A stretch of DNA of 64,000 nucleotides from QHXQ01 sp038322995 (GCA_038322995.1 JBBQGM010000004.1:1-64000), one strand, 5' to 3'. Positions 42,229 to 52,191 are shown, counted from the stretch's first letter. Notes: generated from the letters alone by a model not told the origin. Translations and numbers: made by a program.

Positions 42229-44052
42229 ATGCGCAGCGGCACATTCATTAGTCTGCTACTGTTAACGATCTTGACCATCGATACCAACGCACAGAGTTCC
42301 GCTAAACCCGTACCCCCCGAATGGCGTACGCACGCGGAGCAGACCGACTACTGCGAGACGCCGCGTTACGACGAGACCGTGGCGTACTGTCGCAAACTCG
42401 CCGCAAACTCTCCGCTCATTCGTTACGTCGAGTTTGGTCGGAGCGGTGAAGGTCGTGCGCTGCCGCTGGTTATAGCCGCAACCGGCGACACTTTTACACC
42501 CGCAGGCGCACGCCACGCGAACAAGGTCGTCGTGCTGATCCAGGCAAACATCCACGCGGGCGAGACTGACGGCAAAGACGCGGGGCTGGCATTGCTACGC
42601 GATATCGCCATCACGAAAACGCGCGCTAGTTTGCTTGACCACGCGGTCGTTCTCTTTATCCCAATTTATAACGTGGACGGGCACGAGCGGCGCAGTCCTT
42701 TTAATCGCATCAACCAGAACGGCCCGGCCGAGATAGGCTGGCGCGCGAATGCTACCAATCTGAATCTGAATCGCGATTACATGAAAGCCGACGCGCCGGA
42801 GACACGCGCGTGGCTGCGCCTGTGGAATGAGTGGCAGCCTGACCTGTTCATAGATTGCCACGTGACGGATGGTGCGGACTTTCGTTACGACGTGACCTAT
42901 CAATACGAAGCCGGCGACAACGTGCCCGCGCCTTTGCGCGACTGGTGGCGCACGGCCTATGAGGGACGCATCGTGCCTGCGGCTGAAACGGCGGGCCGTT
43001 TGTTCTCCACCTATCTCGTCTTCCGCGACAACCGCGATCCGGTACACAAAGGCGTCGAGGGCTTCATCGGCACGCCGCGCTTTGCGACGGGCTACACACC
43101 GCTACGCAACCGGCCCGGCCTGCTCATCGAGACGCACATGCTCAAAGACTATCGCACGCGCGTGCTCGGCACATACGATTTGTTGCGGGCCGCGCTCGAA
43201 GAAGTAAACCGCGACCCTGATAGTTTAGTGCGGGCGGGCCGCGCGGCGGATGAGCAGGTTGTAAGCGAAGGCCGCACGTATGATCCGGCCCGCAAGATCG
43301 CTTTACGCATAGATTTTACGGAAAAGTCAGTGCCGCGCCTAATCAAAGGCATTGAGTTTCATATCGAGTTGAGCGGTGTATCGGGCGCGGCGCGGGTCGT
43401 CTATGGCACGAAACCGTTTGACTACACCGTCCCTTTCTTTAACGAGACACATCCCACGGTTGCTGTTGTGCCGCCCCTCTACTACATCATCCCGCCGCAA
43501 TGGGCGGCTGTGATTGATGTGCTGGCGGCGCATGGACTCCAGATGCAAAGGCTGGCGGCACCGATGACGATTGACGTTGAGAGTTACCGCTTTAGTGATG
43601 TGAAGTGGGGCGGGAGTTCGTTCGAGGGGCGGGTGTTGGTGACGCAGAAGAATCAGGCAGTGCGCGAGCAGCGTCTGTATCCAGTCGGTTCAGTCGTCGT
43701 GCCAATGGCGCAAGCAGGCGCGCGGGTCGCGCTCAATTTATTTGAACCGGATGCGCCAGACTCGTTCGTGGCCTGGGGTTTCTTCAACTCGATCTTCGAG
43801 CAGAAAGAGTTTGGCGAGAGTTACGTGCTTGAGCGTTTGGCGCGTGAGATGTTGGCGAAGGACGAGCACTTGCGGCGTGAATTTGAGCAGCGCGTTGCAA
43901 ACGATCCAAAGTTTGCAGCCAGCGCCCGCGACCGGCTGACTTTCTTCTATGAGCGTTCGCCTTATTGGGATCGGCAGATGAATCTCTACCCGGTCGGACG
44001 TATCACAACACCCTTGTCGAACGTCAGATTCACAGGAGGCGGACAACTGTAA
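42229..44052 (+). CDS. M14 family zinc carboxypeptidase
   Basis: A 607-residue secreted metallopeptidase. After a signal peptide (about 1-22), the M14 domain contains the zinc motif HAGETDGK (HxxE, about 108-111), NLNRDYMK with the substrate-binding Asn-Arg pair, and the third zinc His in DCHVTDG. The C-terminal half (about 330-600) is an additional domain. It would release C-terminal residues from peptides or peptidoglycan. The ATG at 42229 has GAGGAAA upstream; GTG at 42211 is an alternative. Confidence 0.85.
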   Translation: MRSGTFISLLLLTILTIDTNAQSSAKPVPPEWRTHAEQTDYCETPRYDETVAYCRKLAANSPLIRYVEFGRSGEGRALPLVIAATGDTFTPAGARHANKVVVLIQANIHAGETDGKDAGLALLRDIAITKTRASLLDHAVVLFIPIYNVDGHERRSPFNRINQNGPAEIGWRANATNLNLNRDYMKADAPETRAWLRLWNEWQPDLFIDCHVTDGADFRYDVTYQYEAGDNVPAPLRDWWRTAYEGRIVPAAETAGRLFSTYLVFRDNRDPVHKGVEGFIGTPRFATGYTPLRNRPGLLIETHMLKDYRTRVLGTYDLLRAALEEVNRDPDSLVRAGRAADEQVVSEGRTYDPARKIALRIDFTEKSVPRLIKGIEFHIELSGVSGAARVVYGTKPFDYTVPFFNETHPTVAVVPPLYYIIPPQWAAVIDVLAAHGLQMQRLAAPMTIDVESYRFSDVKWGGSSFEGRVLVTQKNQAVREQRLYPVGSVVVPMAQAGARVALNLFEPDAPDSFVAWGFFNSIFEQKEFGESYVLERLAREMLAKDEHLRREFEQRVANDPKFAASARDRLTFFYERSPYWDRQMNLYPVGRITTPLSNVRFTGGGQL

Positions 44053-44063
44053 CCTAAATGAAA

Positions 44064-44096
44064 AGGGATGCGTCCGTTACTAAACGTCGCATCCCT
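44064..44096. terminator. Hairpin between convergent genes
   Basis: A 9-bp stem (AGGGATGCG at 44064-44072 with 44088-44096) is followed rightward by CTAGCTTTTAATTT and leftward by an A-rich tract. It lies between the M14 peptidase and the small membrane protein gene and can act in both directions. Confidence 0.65.
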
Positions 44097-44124
44097 CTAG
44101 CTTTTAATTTGCTTCTTCGACTCG

Positions 44125-44271
44125 TTAGACCGTCCGTCGGCCCGTTAGCAGTTGCACGACGAACAGGACGAGTGCGACGACTAGAATCAGGTGGATCAAA
44201 CTGCCACCGATGCCGCCGAGCAGGCCCACCAACCACAAGACCAAGAGCACAACCAAGATTGTCCACAACAT
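44125..44271 (-). CDS. lmo0937-type short membrane protein
   Basis: A 48-residue protein reading MLWTILVVLLVLWLVGL at the N-terminus, then GGIGGSLIHLILVVALVL and a short basic end (LLTGRRTV). This two-helix pattern with the central GGIGG-SLIH turn is that of the lmo0937/DUF5670 family of tiny membrane proteins. AGGAG lies 9 bases before the ATG, and a terminator hairpin follows. Function is unknown; members are often stress-associated. Confidence 0.8.
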   Translation of the reverse strand: MLWTILVVLLVLWLVGLLGGIGGSLIHLILVVALVLFVVQLLTGRRTV

Positions 44272-44934
44272 AAGTGTAGTCTCCTCTGTTTCAAGTTTCA
44301 GTTTATCTCTTTGGTTCGCTTGAACCCGCTGAAACTAATATGAGCAACGACCGTGCCAGTTATCATGGCGCACTTGATCGTAGCTAGCTAAAGTCTGCAC
44401 AGGTGGCATTTGACGGCTCCGTTGCGGTTCGCAGTGCTTTACCCGTCTTCAATTGTTGGCGACACGTTGTATGGAAATGCGACTTGTTTGAACGCGCCAG
44501 CGTGTCTTAAATGCAGCCACGTTCATTTGGATAAGTTTGTTCACGCTTTGCCTCGTGGTAAGAGTAGAAAAATTCCGGGGATACCATCAGCTTAGCGTGT
44601 AACCTGGCTGCAACCCGAATAGACCGCGCATCATCCGAACGGCTGACGGTAATGAGTCATTGATCAGTCAACGGATATTATTCTTGCAGTAGATTTTTTT
44701 TGACTCGCTGGACTGGTGATCGCGGGGAGTGTTACATTGTAATTAAGGTCGCCTTTGGCCGACCGCGTTCCAGCTACGAGGGTTGTCCCGCTTCAGCCGC
44801 GTGTTGAACCACACGCTCCGCAGTGCCGGTGACTCCAACGCCGCGTTTCCTTCTCAGTCTGAATCTAGTTCGTCGCCCCGCCCGGCGTGTTCCCCCGAAC
44901 CTGTGCCCGGCGTCGGCTTAGGAGAGTTGTTGTC
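44272..44934. other. 663-bp intergenic region without a recognisable gene
   Basis: It is divergent between the small membrane protein and FtsH. AGTTTCAG at 44294-44301 pairs with CTGAAACT at 44329-44336 just upstream of the small gene, and AT-rich tracts lie at about 44690-44700 and 44740-44750. A 61-codon open frame at 44410-44595 has no family features and no ribosome-binding site. Promoters must be here, but I see no convincing one. Confidence 0.5.
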
Positions 44935-46725
44935 ATGCCCTTGTCACGCCTGATCCCCCGCACACAAAAACAGACGAGTCTTGCGTTCGGCCTGTGCGCC
45001 CTGTCAATCCTGTTAGCCGGCCTCTGCTTCGAGCTATACACACACAAGCGTCCGCCCGTCGTCCAGAAGATTAACTACACAAAATTGCGCCAACTGAGCG
45101 AAGGCACAGAGGCCCGGGCGCTCACCATTAATGGCGAGATGCTGACCGTGACGCAGGCTGACGGCACACTCGCGCAGGCTATTGTGCCGACCGCCGCGCA
45201 GCCAGAGATCGTCAGTGCCTTCGCCAATCAGCACGTGCCTATTGAGTTTCGCTCGCTCGAACCGGGCTTGCTCCTGACCGCGTTTAACTGGGGCGTGCCC
45301 CTGTTGATGTTTGCGTTGTTGGGTTTGGTCGGCTGGCGCGTCTATGCAAGTCTCGGCGGCGGGCAGGCGGCGTTCAAAGTAGCCGATGCACAAGGTCGCC
45401 AGCCCGTCAACTTCGATGAGGTGGCGGGCGTTGACGAAGCGAAACACGAACTGGCGGAGACCATCGAGTTCTTGCGCGACCCGACGCGCTTCGGCCGCCT
45501 CGGTGGGCGCGCACCGCGTGGGCTACTGCTGTCCGGCCCGCCGGGCACGGGCAAAACCCTGCTCGCCCGCGCCGCCGCACACGAAGCGGGTGTGCCCTTT
45601 TTATCTGTCTCCGGTTCAAGCTTTCAAGAGAAATTTGCCGGTCTCGGCGCGGCGCGCGTGCGGCGGTTGTTCGCGCAGGCGCGCAAGGCTGCGCCCTGCA
45701 TTATCTTCATTGACGAGATCGATGCGCTCGGCCGTAGTCGCGGGCGTGGTGGCGATTCCGCTTCAGCCGATCAGGATCAAACACTCAACCAGTTGCTCGT
45801 CGAGATGGACGGCTTTGAGCAGGCGAGCGGCCTCGTCGTCATCGCTTCGACCAACCGGCCCGACATTCTCGATAATGCGCTCACTCGCCCCGGTCGCTTC
45901 GACCGCGAGATCACCGTCGGCTTGGCAAGCGCAACCGGGCGCGAAGCGATCCTCCGCGTCCATGCACGCAAACTCATACTCGAACCAGAACTCGATCTCG
46001 GTTGGCTCGCACGCGGCACACCCGGCTTCTCCGGCGCTGATCTGGCGAACCTCTTGAACGAGGCCGCCATCGCCGCCACGCGCGACAGCGCCCCCAACAT
46101 TGCGCGCCCGCACGTCGAGTATGCACGCGACAAAATCTTGATGGGCGCGGAGCGGCATGGCTTTATGCTTGACGACGAGGAGCGTTACGCGACAGCCGTG
46201 CATGAGGCGGGGCATGTTGCCGTCGGCGTCAGCGTCAAGCATGGCGATCCAATTCATAAAGTCTCGATCCTGCCGCGCGGGCGTGCGCTTGGCGTCACGC
46301 AGGCGTTGCCAGAGCGCGACCGGTTGATGAAGACGCGCGAATATTTGGAAGACCAGATCGCGCTGCTGTTGGGTGGGCGCGCGGCCGAACAGGTTCTGCT
46401 CAATACGATGACGGCCGGCGCGTCGAACGACATTGAGCGGGCGGTCGAGATCGCGCGCAAGATGGCCGCCGAGTACGGCATGAGTCCGCTCGGGCCGATT
46501 CATCTGGGCAAGCCGGACGATCCGCACAGTCAGACTTTGCTCGACCGGATTGAGCAGGCCACGAACGACATCGTCAACGCACAGATGGCCCGGGCCTGCG
46601 CCATGGTCACGGCTAACCGCGCCGAGATCACGCATCTCGTCGCCGGTCTGATGGAACGCGACACACTCGACGCCGCAGAGATTCAAGAGTCATTCGGCAT
46701 CAAAGCAGGGCAGCAAGCGGCCTAG
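44935..46725 (+). CDS. ftsH: FtsH-like ATP-dependent zinc metalloprotease
   Basis: A 596-residue membrane AAA+ protease. Helices lie at about 16-32 and 124-140 around a periplasmic domain. The AAA domain has Walker A GPPGTGKT (about 201), Walker B IIFIDEIDALG and SRH NRPDILDNALTRPGRFDR. The M41 protease domain has HEAGH at 423-427 and the third ligand region NDIERA. All catalytic residues are intact. It degrades misfolded membrane proteins. It is slightly shorter than E. coli FtsH, so it may be a second, divergent copy. The ATG at 44935 has TAGGAG upstream; the frame extends to 44887. Confidence 0.92.
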   Translation: MPLSRLIPRTQKQTSLAFGLCALSILLAGLCFELYTHKRPPVVQKINYTKLRQLSEGTEARALTINGEMLTVTQADGTLAQAIVPTAAQPEIVSAFANQHVPIEFRSLEPGLLLTAFNWGVPLLMFALLGLVGWRVYASLGGGQAAFKVADAQGRQPVNFDEVAGVDEAKHELAETIEFLRDPTRFGRLGGRAPRGLLLSGPPGTGKTLLARAAAHEAGVPFLSVSGSSFQEKFAGLGAARVRRLFAQARKAAPCIIFIDEIDALGRSRGRGGDSASADQDQTLNQLLVEMDGFEQASGLVVIASTNRPDILDNALTRPGRFDREITVGLASATGREAILRVHARKLILEPELDLGWLARGTPGFSGADLANLLNEAAIAATRDSAPNIARPHVEYARDKILMGAERHGFMLDDEERYATAVHEAGHVAVGVSVKHGDPIHKVSILPRGRALGVTQALPERDRLMKTREYLEDQIALLLGGRAAEQVLLNTMTAGASNDIERAVEIARKMAAEYGMSPLGPIHLGKPDDPHSQTLLDRIEQATNDIVNAQMARACAMVTANRAEITHLVAGLMERDTLDAAEIQESFGIKAGQQAA

Positions 46726-46750
46726 GCAACGGCCGGCAGTAAGTAATGGA

Positions 46751-46787
46751 GCAGAAGGCAGTCATTCCGACTCGCCTTCTGCTTTTT
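46751..46787 (+). terminator. Rho-independent terminator after ftsH
   Basis: A perfect 9-bp stem (GCAGAAGGC at 46751-46759 with GCCTTCTGC at 46774-46782) has a 14-base loop and is followed at once by TTTTT (46783-46787). A textbook intrinsic terminator. Confidence 0.9.
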
Positions 46788-46886
46788 CGCTTTCCGGCTT
46801 GCTCATAGACGCGCTTCTCCTGTAACTTTGCCCGCGAAAGGTAACAGGTCGCGTCCCGTTCAGTTCCGCTCCCGGCACACAACGCT

Positions 46887-47621
46887 ATGACACTGCCCGG
46901 CATTGCCCGGCTCGAACTCCCGATCCTGCAAGAACTCGTCGCTACGGGCGGCGTGGACGATGTGCGTTTTATCTACGCGCGGCTCGTCGCTTACTTCCCG
47001 CAATTGGCCGATGTCGAGCAGCACGCGCTGACGAACGGCGAGTTGCATGCCTGGCGACGACAAGTGCAATACGCCGGCCGCGCGCTGGATGAAAAGCGAC
47101 AACTCAAGCGCGACCGGCGCGGGCACTGGCAAATCACCAACGCCGGCCGCCGCCGGGTCGCGGACGAAGCACCGAGTTTTACTTACACGGACGGCGCAGA
47201 GGCTCAGGCCACCGGTTCCGCCTCATTCTCGCATGCAGACATCCAGCAGATGCTCATCGACATCGGCGGCGCACTTGGTTATCACGCCGTCGCCGAGTTC
47301 GATTACTATGATGTGGTCTGGCGCGCGGATGCGGACAGTCAGCGGCTCAGTCACGTCTTTGAAGTGCAGCGCAAAGGCAACGTGGATGCGGCGCTCGCCA
47401 AACTCAAACGCGCTTATGACGCCCAGCGCACTAGGCCGTTTCTCGTCGTGGCCAGCGAGCGCGATACGAATCGCGCGCTGACGCAATTGAGTCTTGCGCG
47501 CACGGGCGCGTTCCACGAGATCGGGCGCGTCACGACCATCCTCAGTTTCGCCCAACTGCATCGCTTACACGGTGCGCTCACCTCCGTCGCCGAGTTGCTG
47601 GCGCTAATCTTTGAGCGATGA
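46887..47621 (+). CDS. Mrr_N winged-helix protein with putative nuclease-like domain
   Basis: A 244-residue protein. Residues about 1-95 match the Mrr N-terminal winged-helix pattern (LPILQELVATGG, W/R-rich helix, WQITNAGRRRV). The C-terminal half has an alpha/beta core that resembles a PD-(D/E)xK nuclease: YYDVVW supplies a possible acidic residue and FEVQRKG a possible E-x-Q/K pair. It may be a Mrr-like or very-short-patch-type DNA repair or restriction endonuclease. Its stop overlaps the mutS start by 4 bp, suggesting a job linked to mismatch repair. Catalysis is unproven. Confidence 0.6.
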   Translation: MTLPGIARLELPILQELVATGGVDDVRFIYARLVAYFPQLADVEQHALTNGELHAWRRQVQYAGRALDEKRQLKRDRRGHWQITNAGRRRVADEAPSFTYTDGAEAQATGSASFSHADIQQMLIDIGGALGYHAVAEFDYYDVVWRADADSQRLSHVFEVQRKGNVDAALAKLKRAYDAQRTRPFLVVASERDTNRALTQLSLARTGAFHEIGRVTTILSFAQLHRLHGALTSVAELLALIFER

Positions 47622-50233
47622 GCGGCACGCCCCTACGCACACAGTATCTCGATATTAAGCGCCGGCACCCGGACGCCATCCTCCTGTTTCGCATCGGCGA
47701 TTTCTATGAAGCTTTCGACGACGATGCGCGCATCGTCGCCCGCGAGCTAGGCATCGTCTTGACCTCGAAGCCGATGGGTAAGGACGGGCGTGTGCCGCTC
47801 GCCGGTGTGCCGCATCATAGCCTCGAACGTTATCTCTCAAGGCTGATCGCGCGCGGCCATCGCGTCGCCATTTGCGAGCAATTGACCACTGCGCCGGTAA
47901 AGGATGGCGCGGGCCGCGGTCTGATCGAACGCGATGTGGTGCGCGTCGTCACGCCGGGCACGATCATCGAGCCGGGCTTGTTGCGCAGTAAGATCAATAA
48001 CTATCTCGCCGCTTACACCACCGACGGTCGTCGGGCCGGTTTAGCTTATGCGGATGTCACGACCGGCGAGTTCGCTGCAACGGAATTGGATGCGCCGGCC
48101 GCGCTGACCGAGTTGCAGCGCATCGCGCCGGCCGAGTTGCTGATCGCACGCAGCCTGGAAACTGACGACAAAACTCTGCCCGGCTATCTCACCCGGTGCA
48201 GCGACGATTATTTCGCCACCCAACTGGCTAAATCGGCCGTGCTGCATCACTTCGGCGCGCGCGGACTCGGCGCATTCGGACTCACGAAATGGCCGCTGGC
48301 GACAGCCGCGGCCGGCGCGATCATCTCTTATCTACGCGACACGCAATCAAACGCCGCCGGCCAGCTCACACGCCTGTCGAGCTATCACACGGGCGACTAC
48401 ATGCTGCTTGACGCGCACACGCTCCGCAGTCTGGAAATCTTCGAGAGCACAGGCGGTGTGCCGTCGCTGCTCGCCAGCCTTGATGTGACGCGCACGGCGA
48501 TGGGCGGGCGGCGGTTGCGACAATGGCTACGCCAACCGCTGCTTGATCTGGCCGAACTCGCGCGGCGACACGAGCACGTCGCGTGGTTGCACGTGCAGAC
48601 AGAAGCCCGCGCCGAGTTCTTCGCCGCGCTGGAACTGGTGCATGATCTGGAACGGCTCTCAGGGCGCGCTCGCGCGAGTGTCGCGTCGCCGCATGAGGTG
48701 TTGGCGTTGTGTCAGGGGCTGGAAGCAATCCCGCGCGTCCGGGCGGTGTTGCAGCAAGACAATAACCGCTTCGGCGCGCTATTGGCTGCGCTGCCTCCTT
48801 GCACGGCCACGGTGCAGACGATCCGCGCCGCACTGCGCGAAGAGTTGCCACGTCGCATCGAAGGCGTCAACATCATCCGTGAAGGCTACTCGGAAGAGCT
48901 TGACCGGTTGCGCGCGTTGTTGCGGAGCGGCAAGACATACCTGACCGAAATGGAACAGCGCGAGCGCGCCCGCACCGGCATCAAGAGCCTGCGCGTTGGC
49001 TTCAACAAAGTCTTCGGCCACTTCATCGAAGTGACGAAGCCGAACCTGCATCTCGTGCCGGCCAGCTATACGCGCAAACAGACGCTCACAAATGCCGAAC
49101 GGTTCATCACGCTCGAACTCAAAGAGCATGAGTCGCTCGTCACCAACGCGCAAGAGCGGATCGCCGAACTTGAAGCGAGCGTCTTTCGACAGGTCTGCGC
49201 CGAGATCGGCAAGGGGCGCGCTGAAATACTCGCCGCCGCCGCCACTATCGCTTACCTCGATGCCGTCGCCTCGTTCGCCGAAGTCGCCGCACGGCATAAC
49301 TACGTCCGCCCGCTGCTGACTGACACGGCGGCCCTGTGGATAAGTGACGGTCGTCATCCGGTACTTGAGCGCGCTGCAATCGATGGCGCGTTCGTGGCCA
49401 ACGATGTGCGGCTCGGCGGCGCGGACGCGGCGCAGGTGGCGCTCATCACGGGCCCGAACATGTCCGGCAAATCAACATATCTGCGCCAGACCGCGCTTAT
49501 CGTTTTAATGGCGCAGGTCGGCAGTTTCGTGCCCGCGCGCGCGGCGAGCGTGGGCTTGTGTGACCGCATCTTCACACGCATAGGACTCTACGACCGCATC
49601 GGCAGCGGCGAGTCAACGTTCATGACCGAGATGGTCGAGACCGCGCAGATTCTGCATCACGCGACGCCGCGCTCGTTGATCTTGTTAGACGAGCTTGGGC
49701 GCGGCACTTCAACGTATGATGGTCTCGCCGTCGCCCGCGCCGTCCTTGAATACATCCACAATCATCCGCAACTACGGGCCAAAACGCTCTTCGCCACGCA
49801 CTACCACGAACTGACCGCGCTCGCCGCCGTGCTGCCGCGCGTTGAAAATCTGCGCGTCGAGATCGCGGAAGAGGGCGACGAGTTGCGCTTTCTCTACAAG
49901 ATCACGCCGGGCACAGCCGAACGCAGTTACGGCGTTTACGCCGCGAAACTGGCGGGCCTGCCGCGCCCCGTCGTGCGCCGGGCCGAAGAACTGCTGCGCG
50001 AATACGAAACGCAATCCGGCATGCGCCCGCCGCAGCCGGACAAAGAAGCTGTCACCCCTTTACGTCAGTCGCCCGGCCCCGCACCCGAAGCGCAACTCGC
50101 AAGCGCCCTGCTTGAGCTTGACCTAAATACACTGTCGCCGGTCGAGGCATTGATGAAACTCTATGAGTTGCGCCGGCTCGCTGAAGATGAAGATACCGAT
50201 GAGGCAGCGGCGCGCGCGTTACGCAGAGCGTGA
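47618..50233 (+). CDS. mutS: DNA mismatch repair protein MutS
   Basis: An 871-residue MutS1. The mismatch-recognition Phe-x-Glu is in GDFYEAF (about 28-32), followed by connector, lever and clamp domains. The ATPase has Walker A GPNMSGKST (about 612), the MutS signature LDELGRGTSTYDG and FATHYHEL. The C-terminal helix-turn-helix dimerisation end (LSPVEALMKLYELRRLAE) is present. The ATG overlaps the upstream nuclease-like gene stop by 4 bp. No mutL is adjacent. Confidence 0.96.
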   Translation: MSGTPLRTQYLDIKRRHPDAILLFRIGDFYEAFDDDARIVARELGIVLTSKPMGKDGRVPLAGVPHHSLERYLSRLIARGHRVAICEQLTTAPVKDGAGRGLIERDVVRVVTPGTIIEPGLLRSKINNYLAAYTTDGRRAGLAYADVTTGEFAATELDAPAALTELQRIAPAELLIARSLETDDKTLPGYLTRCSDDYFATQLAKSAVLHHFGARGLGAFGLTKWPLATAAAGAIISYLRDTQSNAAGQLTRLSSYHTGDYMLLDAHTLRSLEIFESTGGVPSLLASLDVTRTAMGGRRLRQWLRQPLLDLAELARRHEHVAWLHVQTEARAEFFAALELVHDLERLSGRARASVASPHEVLALCQGLEAIPRVRAVLQQDNNRFGALLAALPPCTATVQTIRAALREELPRRIEGVNIIREGYSEELDRLRALLRSGKTYLTEMEQRERARTGIKSLRVGFNKVFGHFIEVTKPNLHLVPASYTRKQTLTNAERFITLELKEHESLVTNAQERIAELEASVFRQVCAEIGKGRAEILAAAATIAYLDAVASFAEVAARHNYVRPLLTDTAALWISDGRHPVLERAAIDGAFVANDVRLGGADAAQVALITGPNMSGKSTYLRQTALIVLMAQVGSFVPARAASVGLCDRIFTRIGLYDRIGSGESTFMTEMVETAQILHHATPRSLILLDELGRGTSTYDGLAVARAVLEYIHNHPQLRAKTLFATHYHELTALAAVLPRVENLRVEIAEEGDELRFLYKITPGTAERSYGVYAAKLAGLPRPVVRRAEELLREYETQSGMRPPQPDKEAVTPLRQSPGPAPEAQLASALLELDLNTLSPVEALMKLYELRRLAEDEDTDEAAARALRRA

Positions 50234-50294
50234 TTGCGGAGAACTTAAAACTTCAGGCAGCGGGTGTCGGCATGGTCACCGCGCCTGCTTGAAT

Positions 50295-51227
50295 CTAGAC
50301 CGGATCGGTGTGAATCTGTACGCGGGCGCGGGGGATTTCAGTCTCAATGGCGCGGAGTACCTGCACCGTTAGGTCATGCGCTTCTTCCAGACTTCTAGTC
50401 CGGCCAACTTCCAGGTGCAAGTCGATAAATTTCTGCGCGCCGGAGCGCCGGGTGCGTAGGTCGTGGAAACCGAGTACACCTTGCGCGTGAAACCGACTGA
50501 CGATCTCCGCGACCTGTTCATCCACCGCAAGCGGCAGGCGCTTATCCATCAGCACGTCTACTGAATCATGCGCGACCTGAAACGCCGAATAAAGAATGTA
50601 GAGCGAGATGGCAATGGAGATGAGCGGGTCGGCCAGGCCCCAGCCCGTGAGCCGGAGAATCAAGAGGGCGCAAAGCGCACCGCCGTTTGTGAATACGTCC
50701 GTGGCGTAATGGAGGGCATCGGCGTTGAGGGCCGGCGAATCGGTTTGCCGCGCAACGCGGCGCAGGCGGGCCACGAGCGCGAAGCTAATACAGGTGGCGA
50801 TGAGCATTGAGAGGATGCCGAGCAATTCTCCATTCGTCGGTTGCGGGTGCAGTAGTCGCAGGATCGCTTCCCGAATCAAGAAGAGTCCGGGGATAGTGAT
50901 GACCACCGCTTGAAAGAGACCGGCTAAAGATTCAACTTTGCCATGACCGTAAGCGTGATCTTCATCGGGCGGGCGCGCGGCGGCGCGGATGGCGAAGAAG
51001 TTGATCGTCGAAGCGAAAATATCCATCGCCGAGTCGAGCAACGAAGCCCAGACGCTGATTGAGCCGGTAAGGAACCCGGTAGCAATCTTGAGTACGATCA
51101 AAAATGCGGCGGCGATGATCGAGAGGCGCGCGGCCGAATTCTTTTGCGCCGCCTCTTGGGCGTGTGCGTGCGCCGCTAAGGTTGTGGCGGCAGCGGTCAG
51201 CACGCTCTGCTTGTCGCTTGTGCTCAT
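50295..51227 (-). CDS. Cation diffusion facilitator family transporter
   Basis: A 310-residue CDF metal/proton antiporter with six helices and a cytosolic C-terminal domain. The metal-site motif in helix II is SLLDSAMDIFAS and the loop motif is HAYGHGKVE. The C-terminal domain (about 210-305) is the ferredoxin-like regulatory fold. Likely ions are Zn2+, Fe2+ or Mn2+. The start MSTSDKQ at 51227 is chosen; the frame extends upstream into the EamA gene region. It converges on mutS with a GC-rich imperfect hairpin between them. Confidence 0.88.
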   Translation of the reverse strand: MSTSDKQSVLTAAATTLAAHAHAQEAAQKNSAARLSIIAAAFLIVLKIATGFLTGSISVWASLLDSAMDIFASTINFFAIRAAARPPDEDHAYGHGKVESLAGLFQAVVITIPGLFLIREAILRLLHPQPTNGELLGILSMLIATCISFALVARLRRVARQTDSPALNADALHYATDVFTNGGALCALLILRLTGWGLADPLISIAISLYILYSAFQVAHDSVDVLMDKRLPLAVDEQVAEIVSRFHAQGVLGFHDLRTRRSGAQKFIDLHLEVGRTRSLEEAHDLTVQVLRAIETEIPRARVQIHTDPV

Positions 51228-51240
51228 CCCTAACCAAATC

Positions 51241-52191
51241 CTAATGACCAAGTGCTTCCGGTCGTTCTGATACTTCTTCAATCGCGCGGCTGTGCGCACG
51301 GCGCGTGACCAGGGCCACGCCGGCAAAGATCAACAGCGCGGCAAGCCCTGTGCGCGAGTTCACCTGCTCGCCCAGCACGAGCGGCGCGAGCGCGAACGCG
51401 ATGAGCGGTTGCAGGTAGATGTAGATCGCCACCGTGGTCGGCGCAACGCGCCCCAGCGCCCATGCGTTCAAATAATATGCGCCCACGGTCGGCACGAGGA
51501 TGATATAAACAATCGCGAGCCAGAGGCGCGCGCCGAGGTGCAGGAGTGGGATGCGCGCAAGCTGATAGCTACCGATGGGGAGCGCCGCAATAGAGGCGAA
51601 GATAAAGACCCACGTGATGACAGTCAACGCGCCATAACGTTTAACCACGTCCTGCGAGATCGCGATGTACGCGCCGAAACCAAAAGTGTTCAAGATGAGG
51701 AACAGGTTGCCGATCAGCTTGTCGTGAGACAGATCGGCTTGAAACGGGTTGACGAGATAGAGCACACCGGCTGCCGCGACGCCCATGCCGAGCAGGACGC
51801 GCGCCGACACACGTTCATAGCCCAGTAGTAAACTGACGACAAGCGTAGCGACCGGAATAGTAGTGCTGAGGAGCGTCGCGTTGATCGCCGTTGAGAGCGC
51901 CAACCCTTTGACGTAGAGAAACTGATTGAGCACGACGCCGAGCAAGCTATAGAGCGCGAGGCGGGCGTAGTCGCTGCGGTGCGCGAGACGCAAACTGCCG
52001 CCCACGAGGCCGCGCAGGATGACAAATGCGATAGCCGCACCCACAATCCGGAAGGCGACCAAGCCTGTGCTTGGCAGCACCTGCAACACGAGTTTGCCGA
52101 TGATAGGCCAGGTGCCAAAGAAGAGTTGGACGGCGACCAGGGCGACGTGCGGTTGCAGGCTACCGGTCGGTGGCGGAGCGTGTTCAGCCAT
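51241..52191 (-). CDS. EamA/DMT family transporter
   Basis: A 316-residue inner-membrane transporter with ten predicted helices in two EamA repeats (first from about 12, second from about 160). FFGTWPIIGK at the start and YLQPLIAFALAPLVLGE in the second repeat are typical. The substrate is unknown; amino acid or metabolite export is common in the family. It lies 13 bp upstream of the CDF gene on the same strand, possibly an operon. Confidence 0.85.
   Translation of the reverse strand: MAEHAPPPTGSLQPHVALVAVQLFFGTWPIIGKLVLQVLPSTGLVAFRIVGAAIAFVILRGLVGGSLRLAHRSDYARLALYSLLGVVLNQFLYVKGLALSTAINATLLSTTIPVATLVVSLLLGYERVSARVLLGMGVAAAGVLYLVNPFQADLSHDKLIGNLFLILNTFGFGAYIAISQDVVKRYGALTVITWVFIFASIAALPIGSYQLARIPLLHLGARLWLAIVYIILVPTVGAYYLNAWALGRVAPTTVAIYIYLQPLIAFALAPLVLGEQVNSRTGLAALLIFAGVALVTRRAHSRAIEEVSERPEALGH

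Noticed and set aside
44410..44595. 61-codon frame in the gap before ftsH
   Set aside because: No ribosome-binding site, family motif or operon context.
45763..46686. 307-codon minus-strand frame
   Set aside because: Opposite the conserved AAA and protease domains of FtsH; no domain of its own.
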